Of a DNA stretch of 64,000 bases, positions 22,069-33,361 are shown in pieces. The notes below the pieces were generated by a model that saw only the letters and a list, made by a program, of their open reading frames with translations, did not search any database and had not been told where the DNA came from. The DNA is from Blasia pusilla. Taxonomy: Eukaryota; Marchantiophyta; Marchantiopsida; Blasiales. Position 1 is the first letter of the stretch. Every line of letters starts with the position of its first letter. The position numbers were made by a program, and so were the translations under genes. The DNA lies in assembly GCA_050084515.1 (NCBI GenBank), contig CM114272.1, forward strand, positions 3,348,001 through 3,412,000, in the 5' to 3' direction.

Positions 22069-22317
22069 TGAAGATTGAGCTACAGTCAAGCTCATGAGAC
22101 ATCTAAACTGCTACATTTGGTACTCATACGAAGTAGGGAAGCTTAATCTTGGTTAGTCAGTTTACCTGCGATTATTTTAACTAGGATTAGTTAATCGCAA
22201 TTAGTCTAACTCGAGACTATGGTTAAGATTAGGGTTAGGGTTGCTTGTACATACCCTATATAATTGAGAAAGGAACCAACCTCCTTTCATTCTCTTATTG
22301 CAAAATTTTGCTCTCCA
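22069..22317 (+). repeat. Copia-1 3' LTR, proximal part
   Basis: Starts TGAAGATTGAGC right after the purine tract and matches the 5' LTR to GCAAAATTTTG. It is cut at 22317 by Copia-2. The remainder lies from 34780 on. Confidence 0.78.
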
Positions 22318-22734
22318 TGTTGGATTCTCAACATCCACTCCTCTGAGCACCATTAATCTGATCGGCCCCCTTGTATGAGGAGAAGTCTAGATTGATGGTT
22401 CCAACTTAGACGTCGAAGGAGTCATAGTAATATGATGTAGATGGTTTATGGAGTAGCAGTACTAGGATTATCTAACCCTATTTTGCAAGGTGCGGGGCAT
22501 CCTGAAAAATATTTCTAATAATAGAAACGAATAAAAATAGGTACAAACCCTAATTTTTCCGAGTAGTGAAATAATCGAGAGTCGCAATGGTAGCGCATTC
22601 TCGTATGTCGAGTTATCTCCATGTTCAGGTTCCATCGAAGCTCTTCTGTGAGCGCACGGACGGACTATGCCACTTTGTATCTCTAAGTTATGTAAAGATT
22701 TCAGTGATTTTGTCACTTTTTTTGTTTTCTCACA
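22318..22734 (+). repeat. Copia-2 5' LTR (417 bp)
   Basis: TG...CA termini, followed directly by the primer-binding site. It matches 26855-26893 joined to 34399-34779. Confidence 0.93.
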
Positions 22735-22746
22735 TGGTATCAGAGC
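22735..22746 (+). promoter_or_regulatory. Copia-2 primer-binding site
   Basis: TGGTATCAGAGC immediately after the LTR, the site complementary to the 3' end of plant initiator Met tRNA used for minus-strand DNA priming. Confidence 0.92.
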
Positions 22747-22806
22747 AATAGGTTTTCCCGTATTTTGTATCTGGCGATCTAGTGTGTTTGCACAAAATCT
22801 TGAGAG

Positions 22807-23942
22807 ATGGCTACTTCTTCGTCATTTCTCGCTTGCCCTCCTCCGTTGGGTGAAGGGAAATTAGATGGGTCTAACTATACATTGTGGAAGTTCAAAATGA
22901 GAACTATCCTGGAATCATTTGAGATCTCGGAGACGGCCACATGGGTCGATTCGAATCCACAAGCTACTTTGAGTTCTGCATGTTCATCTTCATCTGGGGA
23001 TATCGATCCTGTTGTATTGCTGGCATGGAAACGCAGAAACGCTGATGCTCTATACGCTATTGTCACGAATGTAAGTGATTCTGTTTAGACCCTCATTCAA
23101 TATACAACCATTGCTGCTGAGGCGTGGAACATTCTGAAGAATCAATATGAAATGAGGAATGAGACTTGGATTCAAAATCTAGAGAATCAGCTTACTTCCA
23201 AGAAATTTTTAGAAAGAGAAAGTGCGGAGCAATTTTTGACAAGTATCAAGAATCTTCAAGATCAGATGGCGTCTGTAGGAATTTCAAAGTCTAGCGAAGA
23301 TTTGGCACGTCGGTGCATAAGGATTTTGCCTCCAAGGTATGATAGTTTGGTCACTGCATTGAATACTCAAGTAAGATCCAAGCCGCTTACTTTTGAACAA
23401 TTTAGTGCAATGTTCGTAGAAGAGGAAATGCGCTTCAAAGCAAGAGAGGGAAGTGATGCAGCATTTACTACCAACGTACAAAGAGGTAGAAATCAAGATT
23501 ACAGTTCAAATGTCAAGAAGAAATTTCCAAGGAAAGCCTTCAAATGCTTTTATTGTGGTAAGCTAGGTCATCTTATCAAAGATTGTAGAAAGAGGAGTGA
23601 GGATGAGAAGAATGGTTGTTTAAGACCTAAGAAGGAGTCTGGAAATTTTGTAAAACTAGGAGAACATGAAGTAGATGCTTGGGTAGCAATCAAAGAGTTT
23701 TGCACACAAGCAGAACATTCCACTAAGTCAAAGAGTGAAGATGCATGGATGCTCGATAGTGGAGCATCTAGGCATATGACCAATCATAAGGATTGGTATA
23801 GCTCCTTACAGCCTCTACAAGAGCCCATTGTTGTTACTGTTGGAAATTACACAAAGTGCCATGTAAAAGAGAAAGGAACAATTTCTTTAGTCTAAAAAAA
23901 AAGAGATGAAAAGAAGTTAACTGATGTACTGTACGTACCAGA
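22807..23942 (+). pseudogene. Copia-2 gag and protease
   Basis: Begins with ATG at 22807 and GEGKLDGSNYTLWKFKMRTIL, a typical plant copia gag start. A TAG at about 23086 splits it. The continuation has SAEQFLTSIKNLQDQMAS, ARRCIRILPPRYDSLVTAL and the intact zinc knuckle CFYCGKLGHLIKDC (about 23548-23589). The protease site WMLDSGASRHMT (about 23747-23782) is intact, followed by VTVGNYTKCHVKEKGTI and VLYVPELK. A TAA at 23893 interrupts it and a frame change follows near 23945. Apart from two stops this is well preserved: it would make the particle protein and the enzyme that matures it. Confidence 0.88.
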
Positions 23943-23945
23943 GTT

Positions 23946-24950
23946 GAAGTGAATTTGATTTCACTAGCAGTATTATGTGATCGTGACCTAGAAGTTCGTT
24001 TCAAGAAAACTAGAGCAGTCATTGAGGATGCCAATGGGAAAGTAGTGGGTGAAGATATACGACGTGGAAATATCTACGAGTTGTATGCTTTCACGACAAG
24101 TGTAGGTACAAATCTTAGTAGCAGTAAGTTGTGGCATGAAAGATTTGGTCACCTAAGCTTTCCCTTACTAAGTGAGATGCAGAAATTTGGCATGGTTGTT
24201 GATTTATCAATAATTTCTAGAGTGTCGGATACATGTGAAGCTTGTATGATGGGCAAGCAACACCGAGAACCATTTCCACAAGAGTCCACCAATAGAGCAA
24301 AGGCTCCTCTAGAGCTGATTCATGCTGAGCTCTATGGTAAAATGAGAACAGTGGCATTAGGTGGTTCTTCCTACTTCTTTTTAGTTGTTGATGATTATAG
24401 TAGGAAGATGTGGGTATATTTCCTTCGTGATAAGGCAAGTGTTTTTGGAAAATTTAAAGTATGGCAAAAGCTGGTTGAGAATGAGACAGGAAAGAAGGTA
24501 CAGAAGCTTCGCACCGATCGAGGAGGAGAATTCTTATCAACAAAATTCAACAAATATTTGGGGGAGCATGGAATCAAGCGACAGTTAACCACGACACATA
24601 CACCACAAAAAAATGGAGTTGTTGAGCGTCAAAACGTACAGTGGTGGAGATGGCAAGATGTATAATGAAAGCAAAAGGTTTGACAGAAGGATTTTGGGCT
24701 CAAGTTGTTAATACTGCCGTTTATATTCTAAATAGAAGTGCTACCAAGTCAGTGCAAGGCATGACTCCTCATCAATCATACTCAGGTAAGGTACCATCAG
24801 TCCAACATTTCAAGACTTTTGGTAGTGAGTGCTTTGTACATATTCCTGAAGCATCGAGGACCAAACTGGAGTCAAAGAGCAGGAAGTGCATCTTTATGGG
24901 ATACAATGATGAGTCTAAAGCTTACTTATCGCCTATGGTGTCCTGAGGCA
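23946..24950 (+). pseudogene. Copia-2 integrase
   Basis: The GAG-pre-integrase zinc-binding domain reads LWHERFGHLS...CEACMMGKQHREPFP (His-His-Cys-Cys, about 24130-24280). In the catalytic core the first Asp is replaced by Glu (IHAELYGKM where IHAD- is usual, about 24319). The second Asp is present (RTDRGGEF, about 24512) and the Glu is present (NGVVERQN, about 24614). The frame shifts near 24640 and goes on as MARCIMKAKGLTEGFWAQVV...TPHQSYSGKVPS...SRKCIFMGYNDESKAY. Integrase would insert the cDNA into the genome. The Asp-to-Glu change and the frameshift should abolish this. Confidence 0.88.
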
Positions 24951-25001
24951 AAGAAGATGCTTGTGAGTCGTGATGTGGTGTTCCAAGAATAACCTCGTCA
25001 A

Positions 25002-26825
25002 GTGGCAGAATTCGGTGGTCCGTCTACATTATCATCAAACGAAGAGGTAACCCACCAGAGCACACCACCAATATGTACACCAGATCATCAAGAAGAAGAA
25101 TTTGGTGATGATTACAAAGAGCATCCTGCTCTTCCACTACGGTCGTCATACCCTAAGTGGATAAAGAAACTCTTGGATGGTAAGGATCCACCAACAACTG
25201 ATGAAGTTGCTACACATCCAAGGAGATTCAAGAGACTAGAGGAGCAGAATAGAGCTTCCGCACATCTCGTCAACATGGCCTTGATGACAGAGGTCTTGAA
25301 GGTGAAAGAGCCATCATGCTTGGATGAGGCACTTGCTCATCCTCAATGGAGAGAGGCCATGCAGATGGAGATGGACGCTATTCAGAGAAATGAAACTTGG
25401 ACTTTGGTTGAGAAGCCAAAGGACAGGAAGATAATATGCACCAAGTGGGTGTACAAGACCAAGTACAAGTCGGACTGTACATTGAATAAATTCGAAGCAA
25501 GGTTGGTTGCACAAGGATGCTCACAAATCAAAGGTTTTGACTACTATGAGACTTTTTCTTCTACTGCAAGGATGACAACCATTTGAATTGTTCTAGCGGT
25601 TGCAGGAACAAGACGTTGGTCTGTATACCAATACGATGTGAAGTCTGCCTTTCTGAACGGGAGTCTCAAGGAGGAGGTGTATGTATCTCAACCACCAAGT
25701 TTTGAGACACCCGGATCAAAAGAGAAAGTGTGTTTACTTCATCGAGCATTGTATGGGTTGAAGCAAGCCCCAGGGGTATGGTATCAACGAATAGATACAT
25801 TCTTCTTAGAGAAGGGTCTCATCAAGAGTCTGTCAAAAGCAAATTTGTAAGTGTTTTGCGAAGATGGGATGTATATGTTGATAGTCATGTATGGGGATGA
25901 TCTTATCATCATAAGAGACCACAGTAAGAAAATAGAGGAAATGAACGGAGTGTTGAAATCTGAGTTTGAAATGTCAGATTTAGGTCTTTTGCACTACTTT
26001 ATAGGGCTGGAGATTTGGCAACAGTCAGATTCTATTTTTTTCTCTCAGCAAAAGTATGTTAAAGAAATCTTAAAGGTATTCGGGATGACTGAGTGTAAGG
26101 CAGTGGTCTCGCCGATGGAGGTAGAGTTGAAACTCTCGATGGAGGATGTTTCACCATTGGTAGATGAAAAGTTGTACAGAAAGCTTGTAGGCACTTTGAT
26201 ATTTTTGTGTAATGCTAGACCAGAAATTAGCTTTGCTGTGGGAGTGTTGAGTAGGTTCTCAACTAAGCCTCGTGAGAACCACTGGAAGGCAGGGATGTGT
26301 GTGTACATCAAAGGCAGTATGAAGTACGGCATCACCTATGGAGCAGGGACGGAAATGATAGGTTTTTGTGACTCGGATTGGGCAGGAGATTTAGAATCTC
26401 GAAGATCAGTTTTGGGTTATTGCTTCTTGGTAGGATCAGGTGTGGTGTCATGGGTCAGCAAGAAGCAATCTACAGTGGCTCTTTCTCCTACCAAGGCAGA
26501 GTACAAGGCAACTTGTTATGCTTCTTGTGAAGCAGTATGGTTGAGATGGATATTGGAGGACATAGGAGAAGCACCAAAAAGTGCTACTATAATGTGGTGT
26601 GACAATTAGAGTTGCATTGCCATAGCACATAATCCTGTGTTTCATGCTCATACGAAGCATATAGAGATCCAGTATCATTTTGTTTGTGAATTGATCCAGA
26701 GAGAGGTTTTGAAGTTAGTCTATTGTCCAACAGAGGATAACCGTGCAGACATCTTCACGAAAGCTTTGAGCGGAGATCAGCTTCACCAACATCTCAAGGG
26801 TTTTGGCATAGGTCCAAGACAGTAG
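25002..26825 (+). pseudogene. Copia-2 reverse transcriptase and RNase H
   Basis: RT: WREAMQMEMDAIQRNETWTL (about 25352), CTKWVYKTKYKSD, YQYDVKSAFLNGSLKEEVYV (about 25625) and LHRALYGLKQAPGVWYQ. The catalytic box reads VMYGDDL (YGDD at 25890-25901; copia normally has YVDD). Then EMSDLGLLHYFIGLEI. RNase H: GFCDSDWAGDLESRRSVLGY, SPTKAEYKATCYASCEAVWL, MWCDN, then after one stop HTKHIEIQYHFV and DIFTKALSGDQL. Stops occur at about 25586, 25848 and 26607. The Val-to-Gly change in the active site and the stops mean no active enzyme, but decay is modest. Confidence 0.88.
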
Positions 26826-26844
26826 TCCACATGAGAGTGGATAT

Positions 26845-26893
26845 TGAGGGGGGGTGTTGGATTCTCAACATCCACTCCTCTGAGCACCATTAA
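26845..26893 (+). repeat. Copia-2 purine tract and first 39 bp of 3' LTR
   Basis: GAGGGGGGG directly precedes TGTTGGATTC at 26855. LTR sequence stops at 26893, where the chromovirus begins. Confidence 0.9.
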
Positions 26894-27923
26894 TGTTGCG
26901 ACCCTCATAAGCAAACAACACCAAATAGGTGCCAAGCGAAACATCAGAACTCAAAGGAACTCACGCTGCGAGGTTTGCGCTTTGGAGAGGCGTTTGGATA
27001 AGTCTCTTGGAAAAGTCTGAGAGACGAAACGCGGAACAGAGTTGTGCGTTTCATGCGTTAGTGGTCCTGACCAGGAAACCTAGACCAAACGCGAGCCAAG
27101 ACTTGAGATGAGTTGAGTCTTGGGAGGTTGGTTGCCAAAGAGGTGAGAACCAGTTTGGAACACGACTAGCGTTTGGGAGAATCTGACTGTGTTTAGGACC
27201 ATAACGTTGAGCTCCAAGATGCATTCGGGAAAACTAAGGGCGCGTTGGAAAGCTGATCTTGAGACACTTCCAACGCATCAAAGATCTCAGCAAACGCATA
27301 AGTACAAGTTGAGATATTGGCCGAAAACAATTGAGAGAGCAATCGGGTTGAGGGCCAATTGGAGAGGCCCGGGTGTCTTTCCCTAAATGTAGGGGGCCCC
27401 CGGAGATCCCCAGAAGTACTAGTAAGGGAGGACCCTCTCCGAGATGTCTCGGGAAACGAATCCCCACTTTGGGCGCCAAACGGCGTTTCAGAGGCACGGG
27501 ATGGAACGGGAGTTTGGCGCGGAAACCCAAACCCAAACCTGATCCAAGGGAGTGGACTTTGTACGCCACACTTGGATCCCAACCCGAGATTCACTTCGTG
27601 CGAGTCTTGGTGAGGAACTCATTGGATGTCCATCGGACAGTTGGAACCGCTAGGCGCGAAATGCCGTTTCAAGTTCCTGAACCGAATAGAAAGTCTGTCC
27701 CAAGTCTTTCGAGATTTGCCCGTGTTGTAAACCGCGAAACTAGGAAGGTTGAGCTTGATGAGAGTCCGAGACGAGAACCCGGAAAGTAATCCCGCTGATT
27801 GATCCAAGGCCCGACTAACCGAAGTGCGTGTTTGGATGCAGATCAGTGTTGAGAGCGTGACCTACTGAACGCACGCTTCCGCAACAAACAAGATTAACGT
27901 TCAAGGAGAGTAGGCGCAGGACA
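26894..27923 (+). repeat. Chromovirus 5' LTR
   Basis: Starts TGTTGCGACCCTCATAAGC and ends GGCGCAGGACA. It differs from the 3' LTR only at its second to fifth bases, a small cluster near 27014-27040, a one-base indel near 27530 and one base near the end. Confidence 0.94.
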
Positions 27924-27925
27924 CT

Positions 27926-27937
27926 TGGTATCAGAGC
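27926..27937 (+). promoter_or_regulatory. Chromovirus primer-binding site
   Basis: TGGTATCAGAGC two bases after the LTR, matching initiator Met tRNA. Confidence 0.92.
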
Positions 27938-28073
27938 TTGTCCTTGATGAGCGTGAACTTGGGGTCGTTGAAGATCTGGATGTTTGGGGAGAACTCAAGG
28001 TAGCCGGAAGACCGCGACGCCGAGGAGGAACGCAAGAGGTGAGGAGGAGATCTGAGAAAGCGAAGACTCGCAA

Positions 28074-29200
28074 ATGGCGACCAAAGGCAAAGAACCGAGG
28101 AAACCGCGAGTCAAAGCAAAAAAGCAGAGAGATGAATCAATGACAGAGGTGGAATTTGCGACTCCCAAAGTGCCGAGTCCCAGACATGAGGATGTTCCAA
28201 CCAAAAATCTTTCCGCAGAACCTTCGGGTCCAAACTTAAACGATCTGGCCTTTTATATCCAAATGATGGGATTGATGAAGGTGATGGCGGACGAGATGGC
28301 CGAACAGAGCAAGGTGATATCGGAATTCAAGTCAAATGGAGCCTCTAGGTCTAGCAAGAAGCTTTGTAAGACTAATTTGGGGCGTTCTCGGAAAGTGAGT
28401 GAGTTTCTAACGGAACTCGAACTTTATTTCGAAGCGCAGAAGGCAGATGAACAAGACAAAGTGACTGTGGCGGTCACGTTTCTGAAGGATCACGCTCTCC
28501 ATTGGTGGACGGCTCACCATAAAGAACATCTAGGTCGTGGGAAAACATTGAGTTGGGAAGATTTCAAGGAGTTGATTGGGAACCGATTCACTCCGAAATA
28601 TCAGGAGTATCGCGATGGCATGGAGGTGGTGAGGTTGCGCCAAAGTGGATCACTTGGCGCTTATGTGTGAGAGTTTAGTGCACTCATGAGTGCACTTTCC
28701 ACGGATGAACATAAAAAAAAAGGTGATCTTCCTGAGTGGGCTCAAACCAAGTGCCGAAAAGGCCCTCTTTTGTATGCCTCACATCCCAGAGACGTGCGCG
28801 GATCTTTTGAGACTAGCAGAGCGGATTGGGGACGATGAAGTCCAACACCCGAAGCCCTTTGAGACAAAAAGTTTTTCTAAGTTACCGAGAAACAAAGGGA
28901 CATCCAAGAGGGTTTGGAATGGGGGTGAGCACAACCATGGAGGGTCTCTTGCCCCAGCAGCGAAACGAGTGGAACTCAACGCGAAGCCAAAGGGTCCGCC
29001 GTTTACGAAGTCAACGAATGCCAAAGTGATTTGCTACAATTGTGGCGAACCCAAACATATGGCTAAGGAATATGTTAGGCCCAAGGTTAGTAAACCGAGT
29101 ATGATTGAGTTTGTCGCTAAGCATTTATCGGAGGGAGATCTAGATACATCTCTACAAGTCACCAAGAGAACGCCCAATTTGGTTTACCTAGGATCCAGGA
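28074..29200 (+). pseudogene. Chromovirus gag
   Basis: Begins with ATG at 28074 in a Lys/Arg-rich segment. The capsid region follows: KVSEFLTELELYFEAQKADE, VAVTFLKDHALHWWTAH, LSWEDFKELIGNRFTPKYQE and VVRLRQSGSLGAYV. A TGA at about 28668 interrupts it, then a frame change in an A-run near 28716. It resumes as VIFLSGLKPSAEKALF and DLLRLAERIGDDEV. The zinc knuckle is CYNCGEPKHMAKEY (about 29032-29076), its last Cys replaced by Tyr (TGT to TAT). Retrotransposon gag of this W-W type packages RNA. The stop and frameshift disable it. Confidence 0.9.
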
Positions 29201-30260
29201 TCCAGGATGGCTAATCGCGATGTGATGTTGTTCGTTGATACAGGTGCTTCGCACTCATTCTTGAGTCCGAGAATCGTAAAAACATTGGGATTACCAACCA
29301 CCAAGGCGGATGAACCCATTAGGGTAGGATTTGCGAGAGGCAAGTCCCACCAGACATCAGATCTAGTTTTAGGGCTAGTTGTGAGATGCGGAGTATTTGA
29401 GTTGAAGGAGAATTTTACAGTTTGCGACATGGACGGTATCGACGGAGTCTTGGGGAACACGTTCTTGGATGCGTATGAGGTGGAATTGAGGCGAAGACCT
29501 TTGAGCGTCTTGGTAAACGGCAAATGGACAAACGTCAGATTGGTTCGCGAGGTGCCTAGGAAGACGGAGTTGGTGAACGCCATCACGAGGACGAGTTTGG
29601 CCGAGTTAGAGGAAGGATTCCTTTGCTTGATGAGACAAGTAGAGGATGATGCAAGCGCAAGATGTAGAGATCAGAACTCAGCTTCAAGGGGGATCCCTAA
29701 AACACTCAAAAGAGTTGTGAAAGAATTTGGAGATGTGTTGACTAAAGAGCTTCCGACTGAGTTGCCACCACATAGGGCGGTTGATCATAAGATTGAGGTG
29801 ATACCAGGATCTCAACCACCTTCAAAAGCACCATATAGGTTGAATCAAGAGGAACTTGCTGAATTGAAGAAACAATTGGGTGAACTCCTAGAGAGGGGTT
29901 ACATCCGAACAAGCAAGTCACCTTATGGGGCGCCCGTCCTCTTTGTAAAGAAGAAGGATGGGAAGTTGAGACTCTATGTTGATTATTGGGCGCTGAATAA
30001 AGTGACGGTAAGGAACAACTATCCTCTACCGAGGATGGATGACCTCTTTGATCGATTGTTGGGTGCCAAGTATTTCAGCCGGATTGACCTCAAATCAGGA
30101 TATTATCAGATTCGGATTGCCGAAGCGGATGTAGAGAAGACTGCGTGTAGAACGAGATACGGTTCGTTCGAGTTTGTAGTGATGCCTTTCGGTCTTTGTT
30201 ATGCGCCTCCAACGTTTACCACTTTGATGAACTCCATCTTTCATAAGGAGAGGGATGAGT
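29201..30260 (+). pseudogene. Chromovirus protease and reverse transcriptase, first part
   Basis: Protease: [19 protein letters not shown] (DTGA at about 29237-29248, intact) to [17 protein letters not shown]. Linker: [62 protein letters not shown], then [15 protein letters not shown] (usually R-x-CVDYRALN, so Cys to Tyr and Arg to Trp), [15 protein letters not shown] (catalytic Asp present) and [20 protein letters not shown]. The frame then leaves RT at about 30255, where foreign sequence has been inserted before the YIDD box. Gag and pol overlap slightly in different frames. Confidence 0.9.
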
Positions 30261-30488
30261 TAAATCTCCTAAACATTCAGAAGGTTTTCAAGATGCAGAA
30301 GATTGTCCTCCACCTGCAAGGAGATGAGTCAAGCACACCTCATTAGTCACTTTGTTGAATTCAGTCTACCAAAGAACACAACTTGTATGTAAAAAGAGGA
30401 TGAACACACATGCACTATGTGTTAAGAGCTTACCCCGAGCTAAATTCAGAATGGCCAAGGAGCTGATAACTTCAGATAAATCCACAGG
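30251..30488. other. Insertion of about 220-230 bp inside chromovirus RT
   Basis: Sequence between MNSIFHKE and VVIIYIDD is absent from the RT fold, where these two blocks should be only a few residues apart. It has a stop at about 30343, no GT at its left end, and ends CCACAGG. It has no recognisable family. It may be a small non-autonomous element or filler DNA. Confidence 0.7.
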
Positions 30489-31090
30489 TTGGTTGTGATC
30501 ATCTATATAGATGACATACTCATCTATTCGAAAACACTAGAGGAGCACGCTCGACATTTGAGGACGGTGTTTGAGAAACTTAGGGCGAACAAGCTGTATG
30601 CAAATGCAGATAAGAATGAGTTCGGTTTGACAAAGATCAAGTTCTTGGGGCATGTGGTTAGTGCGGATGGAGTGATTCCAGACATAGAGAAGGTAAGCGC
30701 AATTGCCGAATGGGAACCGCCTTCCACGGTGAAGGGGATGAGCAGTCCAATTTTACCGGACATACGTGAAGAACTTTTCGGGAATAGTGAAACCTCTCAC
30801 GGATTGGACCGCAAAGTTTGCCAATACTACATGGACCGAGGAAGTGGATAAAGCGTTCAATCGAGTCAAAGAGATCCTCTCGCAGGAACCAGTTCTGAAA
30901 CTGCCGGAGTTTGACCAACCGTTCGAAGTGCACACGAATGCTAGTGATTTCGCGATTGCGGGAATGTTGGTGCAAAAAGGGAGACTTGTAGCATATGAGA
31001 GCAAGAAGCTTAGCGACACCGAAAGGAGATGACCTACTCATGAGAAAGAGTTGTTTGCGGTGGTTCATTGCTTGAGGAAGTGGTCACTAT
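30489..31090 (+). pseudogene. Chromovirus RT second part and RNase H
   Basis: Starts VVIIYIDDILIYSKT (catalytic YIDD 30504-30515), EHARHLRTVFEKLRANKLYA, KIKFLGHVVSADGV. A frameshift near 30740-30766 moves the reading to FSGIVKPLTDWTAKF, FNRVKEILSQEPVLKLPEFD, then FEVHTNASDFAIAGML, where the first RNase H Asp (usually HTDAS) is Asn. It continues VAYESKKLSDTER, a TGA at about 31030, then THEKELFAVVHCLRKW. These are typical chromovirus RT thumb and RNase H blocks. The frameshift, stop and Asp-to-Asn change inactivate them. Confidence 0.9.
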
Positions 31091-32668
31091 TTGGGACTTC
31101 ACAGGACTCGAGTATTCACCGATAACATATCGCTCAAGTATTTTGAGACCCAGGATTGCGTGACGCCAAAACAACTTCGGTGGCATGATATCTTGGTGTT
31201 GATGAATGTGGAGCTAATCCACAAGCTGGGGAAAGACAATGTCATTCCCGATGTGTTTAGTTGCAGGGATGAGCACATGCCATCGACGACACAAGTGTTG
31301 AGAGCAATGTTCCCTAATGAAACAGACCTGGAAAGAAGAATTCGTGAAGGATACATGAAGGATGCGCAAGCGAGGGAGTACCTTGGGAAGTTAAAGCGGG
31401 GCGAGAAGGTGGCCAATCTGAGTTTGAGACACGGCTTGCTAAGGTTTAAGCAGAGCAGGATCTATGTAGGCCAAGGCAAGCTACGGACCAAGGTGTTTGT
31501 GGAATGTCATGATGGACCTTTGGCGGGACACAAAGGTAGAAATCCACTCTTGCTGTTTTGACCAAAAGGTTCTTCTGGCCCAACATGAAGGAAGATGTTG
31601 CTCAATATGTGAAAACATGCGTGACCTGCTAGGCGAATGGCGTTTCTTATGCGAAGAAACAAGGCTTACTTCATCCTTTGCCAATCCCGGAGGGACCCTT
31701 GCAAAGCATTAGCATGGATTTCATTACGAGTCTTCCGGAATCTGAGGGATACAACACTATACTTGTGATAGTTGATCGGTTTAGCAAGCTGGGGAGGTTT
31801 GTGCCGACGAGAGAGTCTGCGACGGCCTACACGACTTCCCGACTATTCTTGGATGGTTGGTGGCGAGCGCACTGATTGCCTAGGAGCATTGTGTCCGATC
31901 GAGATCTGAAGTTTACCAGTGCTTTCTGGAAACATCTATTCAAGAGGTTCCGGACCAAACTCAACTTTAGTACGGCCTTCCATCCTCAAACAGATGGGAA
32001 AACGGAAAAAGTAAACTCGGTCGTAAACCAATACTTACGGAATTACGTGAGTGCGGACCAAAGAGATTGGGCCAAGTGGTTAAGTATGGCTGAGTATTGT
32101 TACAACTCGACTAAGCATTCTGCAACCGGAAATGCAGGAATGACAAGAGCGAGCAAGGAAAAGTCTCCCCAAGGCTCAACTAAGGTACGTAAAGCATGCT
32201 AACAAAAGTCGGCGCCAAGTGAGTTTCCAAGTTGGGGAACAAGTATGGTTGAGTGTAAAGAATCTCACTCTTCCAAAGGAATTGTCCGCGAAATTGTCAG
32301 CCAAGTATGTTGGACCGTATGTGATCAAGGCAAAGCCGTTTGAGGATGTGTACACGTTGGAGCTGCCAAACGAGTTCAAGATTCACCCAACTTTCCATGT
32401 GTCATTATTGAAGAAGTGTCTTCAAGACAATGTGCGTCCGGAGCAAAGGAGGATGTTGAGACCACAACCGGTCATCAGAAATGAGGAACCAGAGTTCAAG
32501 GTTGAGACCATTCTGCGTTCTAGACGTAGAGCCACCAAGTACGAGTACTTGGTCAAGTGGAAAGGCTATCATGTGAAAGAGGCGACTTGGATTGCGGAGG
32601 CGGATCTTGAGCATGCGCAAGAAGCATTGCATGACTTCACATGGATGCAAGAAAGGCACGTGCATTAG
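31091..32668 (+). pseudogene. Chromovirus integrase with C-terminal chromodomain
   Basis: RNase H end: VFTDNISLKYFETQ and DVFSCRDEH. Integrase zinc-binding domain: ECHDGPLAGHKGR, then, after a frame change near 31555, RFFWPNMKEDV and TCVTC. Catalytic core: SMDFITSLP (Asp, about 31711), IVSDRDLKF (Asp, about 31888) and DGKTEKVN (Glu, about 32000). A TGA lies at about 31873. C-terminal domain: GEQVWLSVKNLTL, KLSAKYVGPYVI (GPY/F module), HPTFHVSLLKKCL. The chromodomain at 32492-32641 reads FKVETILRSRRR...YEYLVKWKGYHVKEATWI, with the aromatic cage positions filled. Chromodomains of chromoviruses bind histone marks and steer integration into heterochromatin. At least two frameshifts and one stop break the frame. 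Confidence 0.92.
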
Positions 32669-33361
32669 TACATGGTGAAGCAATGGACATAACTTGTGAC
32701 CAGAAAGCTTGGGCCAATAACCCGTTGTAACTAGAAATGTTTAGTTGTTGCAATAAAGAAGACATGGATTTGGAGATTCGATGCTTGTATTGTAATTTTG
32801 AGTTTGGTTTGTGCAAGGCAATGAGTAGTTCTTCATATGCTTAGGATGTAAGTCAAGGAGACCAAACAATGAGTATTTGAGGTGAGAGCTTGTATTCAGA
32901 TAAGGCATCTAGATCAGGACCAAGTGTTGAAGCACTAGCATTTGGGCTCGCCCTAACGTCGGCGGGGCAGATGAGTCTGTCTTGGGGTTTGTGGTGATCT
33001 CATTCATGTTGCATGACTGAACTTAGTGATGTGCCTAGGTGGAGTACAAGTGACCCAAAAGTTGTACGAGTGGGCTAGGTAGACAGGTGGTTGTTTACAA
33101 ATAGTGAGTGAAGTGTTAGGTTGCAGACTTAGTGAGCTTATTTTGATAGTTAGATTAGTTCTCCAGAACTGGTCTAGGCTCATCAAAAAGAAGAAGCTAA
33201 TAAGTCTAAGTGTTGCAAGCGACAACCTAAGACTTAAGCCAAAAGAGGAATTGCGGGTTAGCTACCAAAACGCGATTCACTGTTAAGGAGTCGGCTTCCC
33301 AGAACTTAACATTAATAAGGTTTGCGTTGATGAGGACATCAACCTTCTAAGGAGGGGTGAG
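32669..33361. other. Chromovirus 3' non-coding region and purine tract
   Basis: About 690 bp without long frames between the chromodomain and the 3' LTR. It ends in AAGGAGGGGTGAG (33349-33361), the polypurine tract. Confidence 0.8.

Noticed and set aside
27359-27789. Long frames inside the chromovirus LTRs (repeated at 33828-34259)
   Set aside because: They lie inside non-coding LTR sequence, are duplicated only because both LTRs are, and show no motif.
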